DNA from: Fragilaria crotonensis
Lineage: Eukaryota > Bacillariophyta > Fragilariophyceae > Fragilariales > Fragilariaceae
DNA: 50,470 nt
Assembly (NCBI GenBank): GCA_022925895.1
Contig: JAKSYS010000467.1
Location: 1 to 50,470, forward strand
Direction of reading: 5' to 3'
Below, piece by piece: positions 18,709 to 28,643 of this stretch (within the stretch, counting starts at the first letter, position 1; every line of letters starts with the position of its first letter). Below the pieces are notes generated by a model that saw only the letters and a list, made by a program, of their open reading frames with translations, was not told the DNA's origin and searched no databases. A program made the translations under genes and the position numbers.

Positions 18709-19592
18709 GATATTCATTACCAGCGATCGCGGTGGACGAAGAAGAGTTCGAAAGGTTCAAGCAAAATTATTCCATCTATCGTCCAGAAGCTCGGTCTATC
18801 CAGTCGATTGCCGACTGCAATTCGACATGGACCAGAATCAATGGGAGGACTTGACTAATTGATCTCAGGACCGAAGGAGGCATCGAAATGCTGAAATACT
18901 TCCGTCACGAAGTATACGGCAATACGGAGGTCGGACGTTTACTTCTGCTACAACTTCAGGCCTCCCAAATTGAAGCAGGTATTCCAACCCCATTGCTCGA
19001 GGAACCAAGTATCATTATCCCGTACCTACTCCGACATGGATCCTATCTATGCGACAATTTATGTCCAACCACAACGTCAAGATCACAATCACGGATACCA
19101 TTCTTCTACCACTACAGAGTCCCAATGATCAGTACGTCATGAATCTAGACCGACTCAAAGGCTACAGTCCAAGACAACAGCTGGACATCAATCTTACACG
19201 GATTTATCTGCAGATAACGACGTTAGCCGAGATGTCGGATCGCACATCCCCAGCCAACATATCACTGTGGGCTCTACAAGGCGAACGGCCTGCCGACTTT
19301 GTCTCTAAGGATGCATGGCCCCGTCAATTACCTCCGAGTAGACACCAACAACGACTTTGGAAACGATATATATCGTCTCAATTCCTACGATATGATCGGA
19401 AATGGAGAGCAATACCAACTCTTATATCGACAGGACGAGATACGCCCGACCCGATTCAGCCAATTAATTCCCAACAATCGAGGCCGTTAATGTCGTATCT
19501 CAAAGGACTCCCGCGGAACAAGAAAAGGTTGCTGACTCACATTCAATTTCCAGAGCATGAAGATCGCATCTGGAGAGAATGTCAACGTAAAC
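18709..19592 (+). pseudogene. LINE connection region, frameshifted
   Basis: Coding-like pieces in changing frames join the polymerase to RNase H: EMLKYFRHEVYGNTEVGRLL near 18,890, then a frame from 19,049 with ITITDTILLPLQSPNDQY, LTRIYLQITTLAEMSDRT and KDAWPRQLPPSRHQQRLWKR. These are recognisable as LINE connection sequence by position only. Confidence 0.65.
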
Positions 19593-21151
19593 AGACACTG
19601 ACCATCGCATCCGACGGCGGTTTGAAAGGCCGCCAAGGGACATTCGGCTGAGTCTCACCACTCCTCAGAACACAATTCTGTGCGAAGGGCGGGACCTGTA
19701 GACGGACCTTTGACACGGCCAACTCGACTCGTTGTGAACTCGGAGGATACGCGGCAGCTCTGCTTCTGATCTCACTCCTTCAACGCTCCTGGGGTAAACG
19801 ACATCAATGCACATTCCGATGGGTTACGGACAGCAAATCGGCGATACGCAACGTCCAGAATCACACGCAACAACGGCAGATCAAGGAACGACAGCCATCC
19901 AACCCTGATTATATGAGCATCATAAAGCACGAAAGCAAATTCATTCGACGAAAGATCTCGCACGTCTGGGTCAAAGGACATCAACTTGATACATCTCAAA
20001 TATCAAGCGGCACACATAAGAAAGATGTGTCACGTAATTCGCACGTGGATCAACTCGCCACATGGTATCGCGAGCACTCACACAAACGACAGTCCATCGA
20101 GAAAACTGATCATACTCCCGAAGCAAAGATCACCATCTCAGTCAACGGTGTCAGACTAGTATCGCAGATGGAATCCTGCTTGCGCTTCCACATCAACGGA
20201 TACCATCTTCGATCGTATGTTCAGTCCAAACACAAGTGGACAAACAGCATCTGGAATCGCATCGATGTTGAAGCTTACGGCCGATTCCATCGACGGCTCT
20301 CTCCATCAGCACAAGTCGCACAAACGAAATTCATGTTTGACCAATGGAACACAGGAAAAGTTCGATGCCGCAACGCAAAAGTTAGCGATCCCACCCTAAG
20401 TCTATGTCCCTGCTGCAAAACACAACTCGAGACCACCAATCATGTCCTCCGATGTCACATGAATACTGAACACGACAACGGCCTGCTTCGGTTGCGGACA
20501 TCCCTGTCATCGGCAGGGTCTCATCCGGTTTTTCACCTTATAAAGGAGAAGGTACTTGACTGGCTTGAGTATAGAGGTGATAGCGATGATGCAGTGAATG
20601 CGAAGGAATTTCCAGTCAAGTTTCACGACAGAATCCGTGCGGCTCTTACTGACCAACAGGAAATCGGCTGGGAAAATGCAATCAAGGGATACTTGAGTGT
20701 CGAGTGGAGGAACATGGCTGAAGAAGGTCTATTCGATACAGATACTCCTCAATCCCGCCTCGGCTACCAACGCCTCCAAGTAATATTCAAGGCTTTACAC
20801 ACTTACCACCAGACGGTATGGAAGGCTCGGAATCACACCCTACACAACACCCAGACTATGGAGACTCGTCAGATAAGGGACACCGAATTATATGAGATCA
20901 CAGATTTATACGAGAAGAGAGACAGGTTGCGAGCGGGGGATAGACATTACTGCGAACAGCCATTAGAGGGGATACTGAAGAAATCGCCATCCTCTAGACG
21001 ACGATGGCTATTGTTTATGAAGCGGGCTATACTTAGGTCATCCGCAGACGGCAAACGACAGACACTCATGACAAGTTTCTTCAGGCCAAATGTAACACCA
21101 GGTACAGACACGGGAACAAGAAGCGACGGACCAACGATTACGTGCGATTAG
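19593..21151 (+). pseudogene. LINE RNase H and zinc-binding C-terminus
   Basis: RNase H starts with TIASDGGLKGRQG (catalytic Asp) and shifts frame at about 19,650. It continues as CELGGYAAALLLISL (Glu), RWVTDSKSAIRN (Asp) and HVWVKGHQL (His) into a frame of about 412 residues. Near 20,230-20,460 come KHKWTNSIWNRID, FMFDQWNTGK and the zinc-binding CPCCKTQLETTNHVLRCH. The shorter LINE fragment at 38,614-39,400 has HKWPDKVWDTID and CPLCKELEENIHHFLHC in the same order, so the two are related. The frame ends GPTITCD at a stop inside a telomere-like run. Confidence 0.8.
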
Positions 21152-21268
21152 GGTTAGGGTTAGATAAGTCACCGCCTCCCTGCAATATGGGCAGGCCATG
21201 ACAGGGTACACACACTGGCCTTGACGAAAGACCGGCGAAGGTGCTAACCCTATAATTAGTTTATATAT

Positions 21269-21284
21269 ATACAATACTGTACTA
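21269..21284. repeat. Target-site duplication, right copy
   Basis: ATACAATACTGTACTA, identical to 15,836-15,851. It fixes the 3' boundary of the LINE. Confidence 0.85.
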
Positions 21285-21690
21285 AAAATTATACGCTACC
21301 ACCATACCGTAGTACACAAAACACAGCGCTATAGTAATGAAAGTACCGTACACAGTACCACACTACCATACACACAGACCACGCCGTAGCTACCATACTG
21401 TACACCACCGCACCATACTAAACGTACTGTAGCAGGCACCGAACACCATGCACCATGCACCAGACACGCCCATAGCTACTTGTACAACGTACAATGTACA
21501 GCGTATAAGCAACAACGAACCATTGCGCTAGTACGACGGTAGTATCCCAGCTGACAGCACTGTAAAACCGCTGTATACTGTACACTGTGGCACAACCAAT
21601 AGTCCACCCACGATACACCATGCTACCCAGTATTTTGTACAAAACACGACAGTACTCGGTGTTTTATGTGCATCGAAATAATGAAGAAAA
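21285..21690. other. Low-complexity TAC/GTA/CCA-rich DNA
   Basis: The sequence is dominated by short words such as tactgtac, ccatac, gtaccg and caccat, without a fixed period and without a credible gene. The LINE inserted into this DNA, since the target duplication matches its left margin. The style resembles the irregular end of the terminal minisatellites, so it may be old subtelomere. Confidence 0.55.
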
Positions 21691-21692
21691 AA

Positions 21693-21901
21693 GCTCAGGA
21701 ATAATACTGCAGTAGTTCAGGAGCAAAAAAAATTCTTCATAAAAATGAGGAAACAGCAAATGTCGGAATCCTGAACTAAATAAATAAACCAGAAAAAAAC
21801 TTCAGGAATCCTGAACTAAATATGGGAATCCTGAAATTTTTCCAATAAATATGATAAAAAATTCTTGTATCAACTATGGTACTTAGTTTTGGCACCCTTA
21901 G
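21693..21901 (-). repeat. Element J: divergent 5' tip only
   Basis: Iterons GGAATCCTGAAC / GGAATCCTGAAA start at 21,765, 21,805 and 21,825, with related GCTCAGGAA and GTTCAGGAG at 21,693 and 21,715. One spacer contains CTAAATAAATAAA, as in other tips. The end reads GTATCAACTATGGTACTTAG, TTTTGGCACCCTTAG, which parallels the CTAGTTTGAACCCC...CCTTAGG ending of the family. Directly after it begins the truncated gene of element F. The gene of J itself is absent. Confidence 0.65.
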
Positions 21902-22494
21902 ATGAAGAGATGCGACTTGAGCATGTGACACGTAACGACCACAACAGAGCTTGATTAAATCAACTTTCTGCAATTTAGCGGGGTCACAACCCAATCTTTG
22001 GCAGTGGCGGTGCGCATTATCCTTTCTCAGAAAACTTGACCACAAAGGCATGAAAATCCATTGTTAGTACTTTGGTCAATTCGATAGGGCTCGATGGCTC
22101 CTGTAGCCTGTAATTCTTCCACTTGCATTCTGAGAGTATCAAAAAGGGAAGGGATTGTGGCATACCTCCTTGCCAGTCCATGTATTTTAAGATGGTCACG
22201 AATGCATCTTTCATTGAGGCGGATAGACACAATTTTTGGGCAGAGTCGACATCCAAGTCCAAAGGGAGAGAAGGAAAAAATTCCTTGGCCTGTAACAGAA
22301 GTGTGGCGGTAAAGTGCAGGTGCTACCATTTCACATCTAGCATTCGGCAAATCTTCAGTGGTGACCATGTCAACAATATGATATGATAACAGCCGTGATG
22401 AAGGCACAATTGCCGAGTGCATATCTCCAAAAATGCACCACAGAGTCAAAAACAGGGATACCAGGTTATACATACGGGCGGATTGTTGGGCCAT
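21902..22494 (-). pseudogene. Element F gene, N-terminal part only
   Basis: Two frames carry FSFSPFGLGCRLC, HLKIHGLARR, GFSCLCGQVF, then (after a frameshift near 22,030) LRKDNAHRHCQRLGC, LIKLCCGRYVSHAQV. The sequence stops at VASLHL where tip J is attached. Everything further toward the C-terminus is missing. The upstream residues include a hydrophobic stretch (LVSLFLTLWCIFG) in frame, but the native start is uncertain; copies E and I start nearer the FSPFG box. Confidence 0.8.
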
Positions 22495-22529
22495 ATTTTT
22501 TAGGAGGAAGGGTTCATAGAGTCTTCCAC

Positions 22530-22674
22530 CTCCGGACGTGATAATTCCTAAGTAAAAAATCCCTCCGGACGTGAAAAATCCTCCTCCGGACGTATAATCA
22601 CCACTCCGGACGTAGCAAGTAAAAGCATCTATACTTGAGGATTTTTAATCCAGTTTGAACCCCTTTTCCTTAGG
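22530..22674 (-). repeat. 5' tip of element F: iterons plus terminus
   Basis: Iterons CTCCGGACGTG / CTCCGGACGTA start at 22,530, 22,563, 22,584 and 22,604 (spacings 33, 21, 20). The long spacer holds CCTAAGTAAAAAA. Then come GCAAGTAAAAGC, TATACTTGAGGATT and the terminus CCCCTTTTCCTTAGG at 22,674. Confidence 0.9.
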
Positions 22675-23103
22675 AGAAAAAATGATGAAGAATTGTGTAG
22701 AATATATACTGTAGTCTACGGTGGATAAATTGATTTCTGACCCCATTCCTTAAAGTCGTTGTCTTCTCATGATTGAAAATACTTATGATATTGTCATCTT
22801 CAGTATACTTCGAATGGTTATGAAGCGTGCTGGATATTTGACCAGCTTGACGTATTGGCAACGAAATATTGATCAGAAAGAGGAACCATAATGGACAATT
22901 TCTACACGAAAATCGTGTAGAATATATACCACGCTTTTCCAAAAAATTCACTCCGATGACAAATTTTGAATGAACTGTGAGAACATGATTTCACCACAGA
23001 ATACTTACAGAGTTAGAATGCCAGATACTTCAATAAATAGTCGGTCATCGGTCACTCAGCATCTTTGCTGGGACGTCTCAAGTTGTCATAGTGGAATTGA
23101 ATG
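22675..23103. other. AT-rich spacer with a duplicated 15-mer
   Basis: No gene is recognisable. The phrase gtgtagaatatatac occurs at about 22,695 and again near 22,914, with cacgaaaatcgtg (a small palindrome) beside the second copy. The right end runs into the telomere-like tract at 23,104. Confidence 0.45.
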
Positions 23104-23130
23104 AACCCCTAACCCCTAACCCCTAACCCC
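23104..23130. repeat. Internal telomere tract capping element G
   Basis: Three perfect AACCCCT units plus AACCCC (27 bp) lie in the C-rich orientation expected at a left chromosome end. The next base starts element G coding sequence in mid-domain. This is the structure left when a broken end gains telomere repeats. Confidence 0.85.
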
Positions 23131-23513
23131 TTTACATGCTCACCGATGCATCTCTCTTCCATCAGAATCAAAGGGTTGATTTTACACTCCCGACAACAAA
23201 GGCCGAATGGAGAGAATGTGAACAAATCTTGAATTGGTAATAATGGTTCAACTGCCTCCTTTTTCTTGTTGTTGCAGCAGGAAGCATTGCAGTTAAGATG
23301 AAGTGCTATTAAGCACAACTCTGAGACAATGTGTGATGGATGTTCAAAATGCATTGAAGTTGGCAGTGATAAACTTGGTTGCAGAATGGAATACTCACTA
23401 AGCTTGCGGTGAAGTTCATTTTCAAACAAAATTAACATACCAAGGAAGTTGTAGAAAGCTCCGTAACACCCAGTTTGAAAGTTGTTAAATAATAAGGTAC
23501 CACCGGACCTCAA
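23131..23513 (-). pseudogene. Element G gene, N-terminal part only
   Basis: The frame contains LFTFSPFGLCCREC and MEERCIGEHVK, matching the family finger (compare MDERCIRDHLKKHGM in D). It breaks off inside the finger at the telomere tract. Upstream residues include a Cys/Asn-rich stretch (CNASCCNNKKK) of uncertain status. Nothing of the recombinase-like or helicase domains remains. Confidence 0.75.
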
Positions 23514-23621
23514 AAATCTACACCAACCGTAAAATCCTTAAGTAAAAATCCACCCACCGTATCAAGTAAATATATATATACTTGAGGATATTTTATCTAG
23601 TTTGAACCCCTTTTCCTTAGG
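23467..23621 (-). repeat. 5' tip of element G: iterons plus terminus
   Basis: Iterons CACCCAGTTTG, CACCGGACCT, CACCAACCGTA and CACCCACCGTA start at 23,467, 23,501, 23,521 and 23,551 (spacings 34, 20, 30). The long spacer holds CCTTAAGTAAAAA. The hairpin TCAAGTA ... TACTTGA is perfect, and the terminus CCCCTTTTCCTTAGG ends at 23,621. It is followed by the upstream region of the PstS-like gene. Confidence 0.85.
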
Positions 23622-23811
23622 CGGCATCTCACCCAATTCTTACGAGCGAAGATTCAACTGCTAAATGTCGTTAAGTAGAAAGATTCAGCAACATTTTAAG
23701 ATTCACTTCGAGATACGCTCCTCCGAGGTCTGTGTCAACTTTACCCGCGTGTCCCTTTACTCCGAAGTTGTGCACGAATCCATACGTTCTCATATTTCTT
23801 ACTCGACTAAG

Positions 23812-24970
23812 ATGATGATCCTTCGTACTACAGTCGCTGCGTTCGTGCTTGGCGCGGCCACCGCCCAACCTGCCGGATGTGGATCTTCAGGTTTCAGAGT
23901 TGCTGGATCCTCAACCGTCTACCCAGTTGCCGTCGCATGGGGTAGGGGTTATGCTACGGTGCGGCAAAGCAACCACCATCGGTGAGGATGTCAGTAATTT
24001 GCCGGCCGCGGCTAACGATAATGTTGTTGTCGTTGGGGTGGGTCTGGCGTTGGCGCTTCCAGAGTTTGCGGTGGTTCTGTTGAAATTGGCACCATGTCTC
24101 GAGAATGGAGGGCTACCGAGGCAACTTCCGATGATGCCTGGAACTTCAAGTGCGTTGCCGCCGGAAACCGTTTGGTGACTCGCGTCGAGGTTGCCATCGA
24201 TGGCATAACCGTCGTTGTCAAGAGAGGAGGGCCTGGAAGTACGTGCATCGGCTTTCTCAAGGGCTTGACACCGGATCAGCTCCGTTTTATGTACTCCAGC
24301 CTCACCAGACAGCAGCTCATCCAGGGAGGATGGTCGGCAAGTTCCCTTTCCGCGGGAAAAGGAGGAGATCAGCCTTTGTGGAGCACTCTAGACAAAAGAT
24401 GCGAGGACAAGGAGTTCAATTTATCAGGACCTGATCAGTCGAACTCAGGAACAGCTGAGTTCTTCAAGGAGAAGATTTTGAAAAATACTGCTGAGTTGTT
24501 CGATAACTCTGGAGCTCTTGGTTACAGGGGATTTGTGAGTGATGGAGACACATTGAGTTACGTCAAGAACAATGATGCCGCCGTTGGTTTCTTCGGTTAC
24601 TCATACTATTTCAGTAATGCTGGAGTTGTCCTTGCTGCACCGATTAGAAACAGACTTAACGTGTATGTGACCCCGTCGAAGGCAACGATCCTCAGTAATG
24701 AGTACAACCCTCTTACTCTCAGGATCTACATGAACGTGAACAAAGCCAGCTTGGCACAGACCTTGCCTTTCTTGGAATACGGATACACCTCAGCTGGTGA
24801 CAAACTAGTGGAAGATACTGGAAATGACGCAGTCCCAGCGGCTGACCAAATTCTCATGCTTTCCAGACTCGGAAGTGCTAGTGGGATTAAAATTGCCGAT
24901 ATTGTGTGTGAAACGAATGGCAATGTGAGAATTGGAACTGGCAATGCGGCTCAACGTGCACGCTTCAACG
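23812..24970 (+). pseudogene. PstS-like phosphate-binding domain (5' part of a split PstS-Hint gene)
   Basis: Start MMILRTTVAAFVLGAATAQP is a good secretion signal. VAGSSTVYPVAVAW then matches the PstS-family phosphate-loop start, followed by CGGSVEIGTMSREW, EVAIDGITVVV, GLTPDQLRFMYSS, SGPDQSNSGTAEFF and VGFFGYSYYF, all typical of periplasmic-type phosphate-binding proteins; related eukaryotic proteins occur in diatoms. Between 23,950 and 24,050 the frame shifts twice (a short intron is less likely, since each frame carries homologous residues). The coding frame is interrupted at 24,970 by the Ngaro-type element. Across the element it continues in phase at 31,928 as AWSLLYTAKCPKVDV. Probable role: extracellular or membrane-bound phosphate binding; now inactive. 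Confidence 0.8.
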
Positions 24971-25270
24971 AAATAAATTCCGAGTCTTGTCCGCATTTCT
25001 CTAAGTCCGTTTAGTCGGATGAGTCGGCCGCCTAGTGGTTTCGTCGTACCGCTGTCTCGCGTACTGTCGCGTCGATTCGTGTGTTGCTGTGTGTGGTTTT
25101 CTGGATTCTCCTTCATGTTCACGAGGCTAGTGGAACTAAATAGATGGCATCGGAATCTGGTCCTAATAGTTTTGTCTCTCTCTCTCCTGGTTCGTCTCGC
25201 GGGGTCGGTCCCGTGATATTCATCTAGCGGGGGTCCGTCGCGTCGTTGTGAGTCGACCTGGTTTCCGCCC
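24971..25270 (-). repeat. Split direct repeat b, outer copy
   Basis: Begins aaataaattccgagtcttgt and ends cgacctggtttccgcc. It nearly matches 25,509-25,806; the main difference is a few extra bases in a ctctctct run. Confidence 0.9.
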
Positions 25271-25361
25271 CATGCAGTGCATGGCCAGGAGGTAACCGGC
25301 GCCGGAGGCGCCGATGAACCTAGGCATCGGGCCAGGAGAGGAGGTGTGGGTGGGTGGGATT
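25271..25361. other. Spacer between repeats b and a with palindromes
   Basis: Contains CATGCAGTGCATG and GGCGCCGGAGGCGCC, two short palindromes, in a G-rich stretch. It is not repeated elsewhere in the element. It may be a recombination or replication feature, or a small insertion. Confidence 0.5.
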
Positions 25362-25508
25362 AACTAGAGTAGTGTCTTTGTTGATTCGAGTTCGTCCGGA
25401 TTGTGAGCAATTCGCATCTTGTGTTGTGTCCGGGTGTTCGTCTGTCTGTGTCTCGTGTTCGTCTGTCTGACGGCGACTGCTCTCCCTTTCCCGAACTTCG
25501 GACATGCC
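25362..25508 (-). repeat. Split direct repeat a, internal copy
   Basis: Begins ttaactagagtagtgtcttt and ends ttcggacatgccacg. It is matched by 31,776-31,927. The junction ccacg|aaataaattcc with repeat b is the presumed circle junction of the element. Confidence 0.9.
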
Positions 25509-25806
25509 ACGAAATAAATTCCGAGTCTTGTCCGCATTTCTCTAAGTCCGTTTAGTCGGATGAGTCGGCCGCCTAGTGGTTTCGTCGTACCGCTGTCTCG
25601 CGTACTGTCGCGTCGATTCGTGTGTTGCTGTGTGTGGTTTTCTGGATTCTCCTTCATGTTCACGAGGCTAGTGGAACTAAATAGATGGCATCGGAATCTG
25701 GTCCTAATAGTTTTGTCTCTCTCCTGGTTCGTCTCGCGGGTCGGTCCCGTGATATTCATCTAGCGGGGGTCCGTCGCGTCGTTGTGAGTCGACCTGGTTT
25801 CCGCCA
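25509..25806 (-). repeat. Split direct repeat b, inner copy
   Basis: Runs from aaataaattccgagtc to ggtttccgcc and continues directly into the recombinase reading frame, whose C-terminal residues it encodes. Confidence 0.9.
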
Positions 25807-27088
25807 TTTTCCGGTTGTCGTTCGTCCGCAGGATCATGGGCGACTGTGAAGAAAGTTTGTCGATTCGTCATGCGCGTGGCGACCCCGATCGTGGTGTCTG
25901 GCACTTGGATGCGTAGGTATCTCATGAACGTCCTGCTCCGCCAACGGCCCACCATCTGTATCGTTTCGCTTGGCACACCTGCCAAGTGCATTGCCATGGC
26001 CGCGCCCGACCTAATCGAGTGCGTACCGATTCGATCGGCCTGGAGTCCCAGCCTCTCCTCTCCCGATAGTATTGTCGCGGCCCTCAGCTGTTCGAGGATC
26101 GTTTTCGAAGAGACGTGTTCGAGCTCGTTCGATGTTGTCGATACGAAAGCGTTTATCTTCGGGTTCGTCCGACCAAGTCGTTCGTAGCCTCTAATTCTGT
26201 GAATCAATTCCGCAAGTGTCCGTACCGGACATATGTCTGCCTGACCGGGGTTGTTGTTCCTGTGCTGCGTCACCTTCGCTCCTTTGTCTCCGTTCTTTGT
26301 TGTCGATAGGTGATCGTTACGGCGTCTGCATTTCGGGTTTGTTCGTAGGAGAAAGTCGTCAGCGTTTCGTCCTGTTTCCTGAATCGAACGTCGTCTACTC
26401 TGACTACCGATGTTCGTCTGCCGCCTCCCACGTCGGAGTATTCGCAAGACCTCATGGCGAAGAAAAAGGCCGTGACCACCAGTTGTCCGACTGCCACGTC
26501 CAACTCGTTCCTGGACCAGGATCTCACCTTCCTGATCACTTCAAGAGGAATGGCTTGTTGTTGTGCGACTCCCGGGTCGTCGTCCGCGTACTTCTTCAAT
26601 TGTAAAGCCAGAAGGGGGGTCGAGGCGTCCGGCGGAGTCGTGGATTGGGCTCTCAAGTTTGTTAAGCCTGAAGGTCTGAGCCACACCGTCGAGGGTGGCA
26701 CGAATGGTACCGGACATGGCTCCATTGCCATCTGTCGCAGGCTGTCTGGAGCGAAGCCGTCCGTCCCGAAGGGCGGCAGCGAAACACGCGAAGATTTCCG
26801 TCCTTTCGTTTCGTCCGAACCGGCGGAGAAAAGGGTCGAGGTCGACTCCGACTCGCTCGAGGAATCGTGCGTAGCAGTTCCAGCTGCTGCTGCGCTTGGC
26901 GCGGGTTGAGTCGGCAAGAGCTGCGTTTTGGGCAGCAGACGCAGCCAGTCTCCAATCTGCGAAATGAGGGCTGGCTGCAAGGGGATGATCCTGAAGTTCT
27001 GTGGGACAAAGGGTGAGCCATGTTTCCTGATGAGCGAGGTGACCTCGTCGTCGTCGAGCGCGAAGTCTCGCGATAAAATGTCCGCCAC
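25704..27088 (-). pseudogene. Tyrosine recombinase of the Ngaro-type element
   Basis: The core-binding region lies at 26,541-27,000 (ADSTRAKRSSSWNCYARFLE). The catalytic domain is split between two other frames: FFFAMRSCEYSDVGG carries the first Arg, and THSIRSGAAMAMHLAG (H-x-x-R), then VGRWRSRTFMRYLRIQ (Trp and the nucleophile Tyr) carries the rest. All catalytic residues are present across frames. It would integrate the circular cDNA. Frame changes near 26,550 and 26,300-26,440 break the gene. The coding end overlaps repeat b. Confidence 0.85.
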
Positions 27089-27728
27089 CTTGTTCTCTCG
27101 CCCCGGGAACCATTGAGTGTAGTGGTCGATCTCGTGCGTCAGACAGAAATCAGCGAAACTCCTCGCGATGGTGAGGTGAAGCGGACAGTTGTCGTCGAAG
27201 CTGGACTTTGCCAGCCACCCTGCGGCCGAGGTGCTATCCCCTTGGCTTAGCAGGACGTCCGAGACTGGCGACCACTTTTTTTCCTTCGCGGAATTCGACT
27301 ACCATTCCCACGAAGGCTGCTAGAAACTCCAACGTATTAAGTGTCGCTCGTCCCGCTAGATCTTCGGGCAGTTGGTATCGCCAAGCAATCCCGCTTTGGA
27401 GACCATATCCTCCTATCCCTTGCGGGCAAGCGTCCACCCGAACGATTCGCGTCGGCCACCTGCAGACCAATCTGTTGATGGAGATCCCTTGCGCCGCTCT
27501 TCGCAGGAAGCTCCTCCAAAGGCTCAGGTCATCGCGTTGGGGATTCGTCAGTCTCGTCTTTCCACTTCGTTTCGATCTCTCGCATGCCTTGTAGAGTCGC
27601 CCCATGAAATGCCTGGAGTACGGGACGACGTATGCGGCGTGGCTGAGTCGTCCGAGGGTCTTCTCAGATCGTTCGTCGTTACGTGCGCATGCCTGTTCGC
27701 TAGGATCTTGTCGATCACTTTCGTCCAT
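26996..27728 (-). pseudogene. RNase H domain of the Ngaro-type element
   Basis: RIVRVDACPQGIGGYG carries the first Asp and LNTLEFLAAFVGMVVE the Glu. Further on, in a second frame, SQGDSTSAAGWLAKSSF carries the next Asp and WFPGRENKVADILSRD closes the domain just before the recombinase frames. This order is typical of DIRS-order elements. A frame change near 27,234 interrupts it. Confidence 0.8.
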
Positions 27729-27896
27729 GCGTGGTATTTGTCCTCAGGCAGAGCGACCGTGAAGCGGCGTGTGTCTACCAGCCATCCCAAGATCATCTTC
27801 CGCTCAGATGGTTTCGCCTCGGCCAGGAACTTCGGGATGGCAAGGATGTCGTCTCTGGGAAAGGATTCGTTTCCTCTGCGTTGTGGGGTCTTCCCA

Positions 27897-28643
27897 CTAT
27901 GTGCAATGCAAGGGGAATCGCTGCCGAGCTCTTTTCTGCGTCTCTTGGGTTGAAAGCCCCAAAATGTCGTCCAGGTAACAGTCGAATCTGGGTAGATCGT
28001 CGTCGTTTGCGATCGGGTAGTTCACAGCGAAGAAATCGGCTTCTCCGAATTCGCTCGACCCGTCGATCATTCCATCGTCGTTATCTACGGCTTCGTCAGA
28101 ATCAAGCAAGTGTTGATGCGGCGAGTGGAATACCTTCGGGTCCCAGTCTGATCTCCTGACGAGGTCATTCGCAAGGTCCGTGATTACTTCGGACACGTCG
28201 CTCCACTGGGACGGGTTTGGTGCTCCTCCGAAAGTCATCCTGAGTGCCACGAGGAGCAGGTCGTCAATGCTAGTGCAAGACTTCAGGGCGGTTCGTGCCT
28301 TTAAGTGTATTCGTCTGTAGGCGGATTTGCAGTCCACCTTTGTGAGGAGGATGGGTTCTTTCGGCCACAATTGTCTGAGGTACGAGATGTGGTACATCAG
28401 TCGACTGAAAGCCCTGCCAAATCGTGCGGTCGTCAGTTGTGACGTGTCCACTCTGTCGTTTACGCTTCGTCCTGGGATCCCGCTGGGGTTGAATGACTGG
28501 TCGTGTGTGAGCCTTAGCTTCTCGATGGTCTGTCCCTTCTCGTCGATCGATGTCTGTGCCACCATGCCCAAAGGCGCCACCTCGCAGCCTTCTAATTCCA
28601 GAGCGGCCTCCCTCGGTAGGGGCAGTTGCCAGCCCCTTTCCAC
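27897..28643 (-). pseudogene. Reverse transcriptase of the Ngaro-type element
   Basis: The frame of about 248 residues contains KLRLTHDQSFNPSGIPGRSVN, ILLTKVDCKSAYRRIHL (motif A with catalytic Asp), VALRMTFGGAPNPSQWSDVSE and FDCYLDDILGLS (motif C, Y-x-D-D). This is a DIRS/Ngaro-type polymerase; D-x-K-S-A-Y-R and F-G-G-A-P-x-P-S-x-W are characteristic. The start at 28,643 is arbitrary: the gag-like frame overlaps upstream, and RNase H follows after a frame change near 27,900. Confidence 0.9.

Larger units (their letters stand above)
15852..21268 (+). mobile_element. Non-LTR retrotransposon (LINE), 5'-truncated, flanked by 16-bp duplication
   Basis: The element codes, in order, for the C-terminal part of an endonuclease/exonuclease/phosphatase domain, a reverse transcriptase, RNase H and a zinc-binding C-terminus, all on the plus strand. 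The first half of the endonuclease is missing at the left edge, as in ordinary LINE 5' truncation. Several frameshifts break the frame. The stop codon lies in TTAGGGTTAGGGTTAG at 21,148-21,163, and the 3' end reads ctaaccctataattag followed by TA-rich sequence. The composition and the RT phrase FDNDASACFDRI match LINEs I know from diatoms. Confidence 0.9.

Noticed and set aside
23942-24064. Intron in the PstS-like gene (GT at 23,942, AG at 24,064, length a multiple of three)
   Set aside because: It would keep the frame but remove the part of the phosphate loop that is still readable in the other frames (for example GASRVCGGSVEIG), so two frameshifts explain the sequence better; not fully excluded.
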